Below are positions 62,100 through 64,000 of a stretch of DNA of 64,000 nucleotides, one piece after another. The stretch covers positions 1 through 64,000 of the forward strand of contig WNNJ02002647.1 of assembly GCA_012934845.2 (NCBI GenBank). The letters run 5' to 3'. A program made the translations under genes and the position numbers. The stretch is from Pomphorhynchus laevis (Eukaryota > Acanthocephala > Palaeacanthocephala > Echinorhynchida > Pomphorhynchidae). Position 1 is the first letter of the stretch. The number at the start of each line of letters is the position of its first letter. The notes under the pieces are model-generated. The model saw only the letters and a program-made list of their open reading frames with translations. It ran no database searches and had not been told where the DNA came from.

Positions 62100-64000
62100 G
62101 GAAAAACTTGCTTACTTCTTCCATCATCATGGCCTCAGGTCCAGTGTGATCTGAGCTCCACAGCCAATCCAACACGCCGCCCTTCGATGGAACCACCTGG
62201 GGTCTTTCACCGCCCCTACCCCACCGAAGAGTCTAATCGACGCGGACTATGCTGTGTAATCGAGAGACGAAGAGCTTGAGAAACCTTAGCCTTTGCTTTG
62301 GGGGACGTCCTCTAGAGAAGAAGACTAATCCCGAGATAGCCCAAGTGCCCCAGAGGCGCACCTGAGTTTTCCCTTTCAATGACAGATGCTGGGCCCGTTT
62401 TAGAGTCCATCTAGCTCTCTAGGATACGTTTGTCTATCCAGGTCTGATTTAGCCGACCAGATCACGTAACGGTAAACCCCATATATCTTACTCGACTCGT
62501 GAAGACAGGGAGTGGTTGATTAATCAAAATGGAGGAGAGGGCAGAGAGTGCTAATCTCTTGAGCTTTTGCTTCGTTGCAGGGGAGCCATGAAAGACAACC
62601 ACCTGCGATTTGGCGGAGTTTGAAAACATATTGGACTTGGGTAACTGGCCTTTTAATCTCTAAAAGAAACGGCTGATGTCCGATACTACATCTTTGCACC
62701 TGCATCTAGAAAACAGGGATGTGGTATCATCAGCATATACCACTAGACGTTGTTCGCGTTTAAATATTTTAAAGAGTTCAATGGAGGCAGCAAGATATAA
62801 GATAGGAGAAAGTGGTGATCCTTGAGGCACACCCGTAATAGGGTAGAACTGACGCGCATTAGGGTCGTCTTCATAATAGAATCGCTTGGTGTACAACAGT
62901 ATCTCCACCCTGTTAGCAATTCTCGCAGGCAACCCGAGGGACCTTAGAGAAGAGATAACAAAGGGAATAGAGATGCGATCAAATGCAGCAGAAAAATCAA
63001 GGAAAACAGTCACAGCAAGTTGATGGCTATTATCCTGACAGAACTGATGCACTTCACCTACAGATGAATGGACCAAGCGACCTTTGACGAACCCATGGAA
63101 ACTTGGTGGGATTAAATTTTGCCTACTTAAATGATCGCGGATTCTACGCGCAAGCGTGTTTTCGTAGATCGATACGAGGGAATTTTGAATCGATATAGGC
63201 CGCAGGTCTTTAGGACATGAGACCGAATTTTTTAGGTAGAAATATACGCGTCTACTAATGTTGATGCCGGCCACATCAGATGGGTCGGCTAATAGCGTTG
63301 TTACGGCCACTTCTCTTCTTTGATCGGCTGTCAAAAGCTGACAGACACAAAAAGAGAGTTGAGCGACGGATTTGGAGGTGCCCGGAAGAGGCCCCCAGGA
63401 GTTAAGGATATTTGTAACAGATAAATCCCTACTTCTGAAGTCGCCCCATGGCGGGATTGGCTGAGGAGATTGAGTGGCACCATAATTATGTAAGGATAGT
63501 GACTCCTCCAAAACTTTATCAAGACCTATATTACCAATCCAACCCAATGCCCTATCCTTCCAACAAACGAACTTCTCCTTCTTGAATATCTTCCAGAAGG
63601 AAGACTGGGCAGAATTTAGAGAAGCAATGCTTGCCCTATCCTTACCCAGTTGGAACCTATATTTAGTGCTCCAACATTCTTTCGAGAGAACTTGCCTGGC
63701 AGAAGCAGAGAGATTGGGATGACGAAGCATATACGCTAAGGTCTTTAGTTTTGTCGGAGTGGGAAGTAAACACGGCCTTTTTATGTTGTCGAAAGCATTG
63801 CGGTGGCTTGCGAAGAGAGGTAGGAATTAAATTCAGTTAGACTATCATTATCAATTCGGGAGAAGCGTTGGATAGCTGCCTGAAAGAAAGCCACTCTGAT
63901 AGGATCAAAGTGGAATCTCCTTCTAAGCAGCGTATCCTCCTCTATCCGCCAGCAAATCAAGTCGTGAGAGGTGGATAGATGTTGTCGCGACTGCTCCGTA
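62100..64000 (-). mobile_element. LINE-D copy 2, runs off the window
   Basis: The 3' end is near 62,100-62,130 (GTCCAG...GGCCATGATG on the minus strand). The RT frame covers 63,730-62,660 and coding sequence continues beyond the window end, with LPTPTKLKTLAYM-like codons before the RT. It is the better-preserved of the two LINE-D copies. Confidence 0.85.
62660..63730 (-). CDS. LINE-D copy 2 reverse transcriptase (356 aa fragment)
   Basis: Linker: SSFWKIFKKEKFVCWKDRA (43-61), GATQSPQPIPPWGDF (84-98), VAVTTLLADPSDVAG (141-155). RT: CPKDLRPISIQNSLVSIYEN (172-191), FHGFVKGRLVHSSV (211-224), TVFLDFSAAFDRIS (241-254, Asp245), ITGVPQGSPLSPILYLAAS (298-316) and VVYADDTTSLF (330-340, both Asp present). 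The frame ends soon after YADD; the remaining thumb region is in other frames towards 62.5 kb. It belongs to the Jockey/R1-like branch by its GVPQGSPLSP box. The called Met is internal to the element's ORF2. Confidence 0.9.
   Translation of the reverse strand: MLRHPNLSASARQVLSKECWSTKYRFQLGKDRASIASLNSAQSSFWKIFKKEKFVCWKDRALGWIGNIGLDKVLEESLSLHNYGATQSPQPIPPWGDFRSRDLSVTNILNSWGPLPGTSKSVAQLSFCVCQLLTADQRREVAVTTLLADPSDVAGINISRRVYFYLKNSVSCPKDLRPISIQNSLVSIYENTLARRIRDHLSRQNLIPPSFHGFVKGRLVHSSVGEVHQFCQDNSHQLAVTVFLDFSAAFDRISIPFVISSLRSLGLPARIANRVEILLYTKRFYYEDDPNARQFYPITGVPQGSPLSPILYLAASIELFKIFKREQRLVVYADDTTSLFSRCRCKDVVSDISRFF

Overview
This is an AT-rich, gene-poor stretch of an animal nuclear genome, most likely an invertebrate; I cannot name the species. 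Almost everything recognisable is transposable-element sequence. There is no bacterial gene organisation, rRNA, CRISPR array or complete host gene. The only host-gene candidate is a promoter plus a 17-codon first exon on the minus strand near 2.9-3.1 kb.

I gave working letters to repeat families seen more than once. LINE-B: CR1/L2-like RT; two head-to-tail copies on the minus strand at 10.6-13.9 kb, a plus copy at 30.3-32.0 kb and 3' fragments elsewhere. LINE-E: CR1-like; a nearly whole copy on the minus strand at 15.35-19.55 kb, with relatives E2 at 21.95-23.43 kb and E3 at 27.8-29.95 kb. LINE-A: an RT ending in a Cys/His-rich tail, plus strand 25.4-27.8 kb and minus strand 37.2-38.3 kb. LINE-D: Jockey/R1-like; two tandem copies on the minus strand filling 58.3-64.0 kb, with 3' fragments at 36.7 and 55.7 kb. 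There is also the C-terminal endonuclease part of an R2-like retroelement (14.0-15.3 kb), Penelope-like fragments (10.4 and 34.8 kb), a second RT-like fossil (40.8-41.9 kb) and a Tc1/mariner-like transposase relic (39.6 kb).

Between these lie short dispersed repeats. Family C is about 500 bp, with seven copies plus one body fragment. A tRNA-headed SINE family occurs at 45.3-46.5 and 54.2-54.5 kb. There are also fold-back MITEs, minisatellites and tandem duplications.

Three things stand out. (1) LINE-A is interrupted by 49 identical 15-bp units that repeat five of its own RT codons. (2) Hammerhead-ribozyme-like sequences recur: a near-canonical type I motif at 19,901-19,946, one just after a Penelope-like reading frame, and a permuted GAAAC...CTGATGA core in family C and the SINEs, supported by compensatory base changes. 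(3) A 3'-terminal copy of family C directly follows the 40.8 kb RT-like fossil, which suggests family C derives from that element. All identifications are from reading the sequence; no database search was run.
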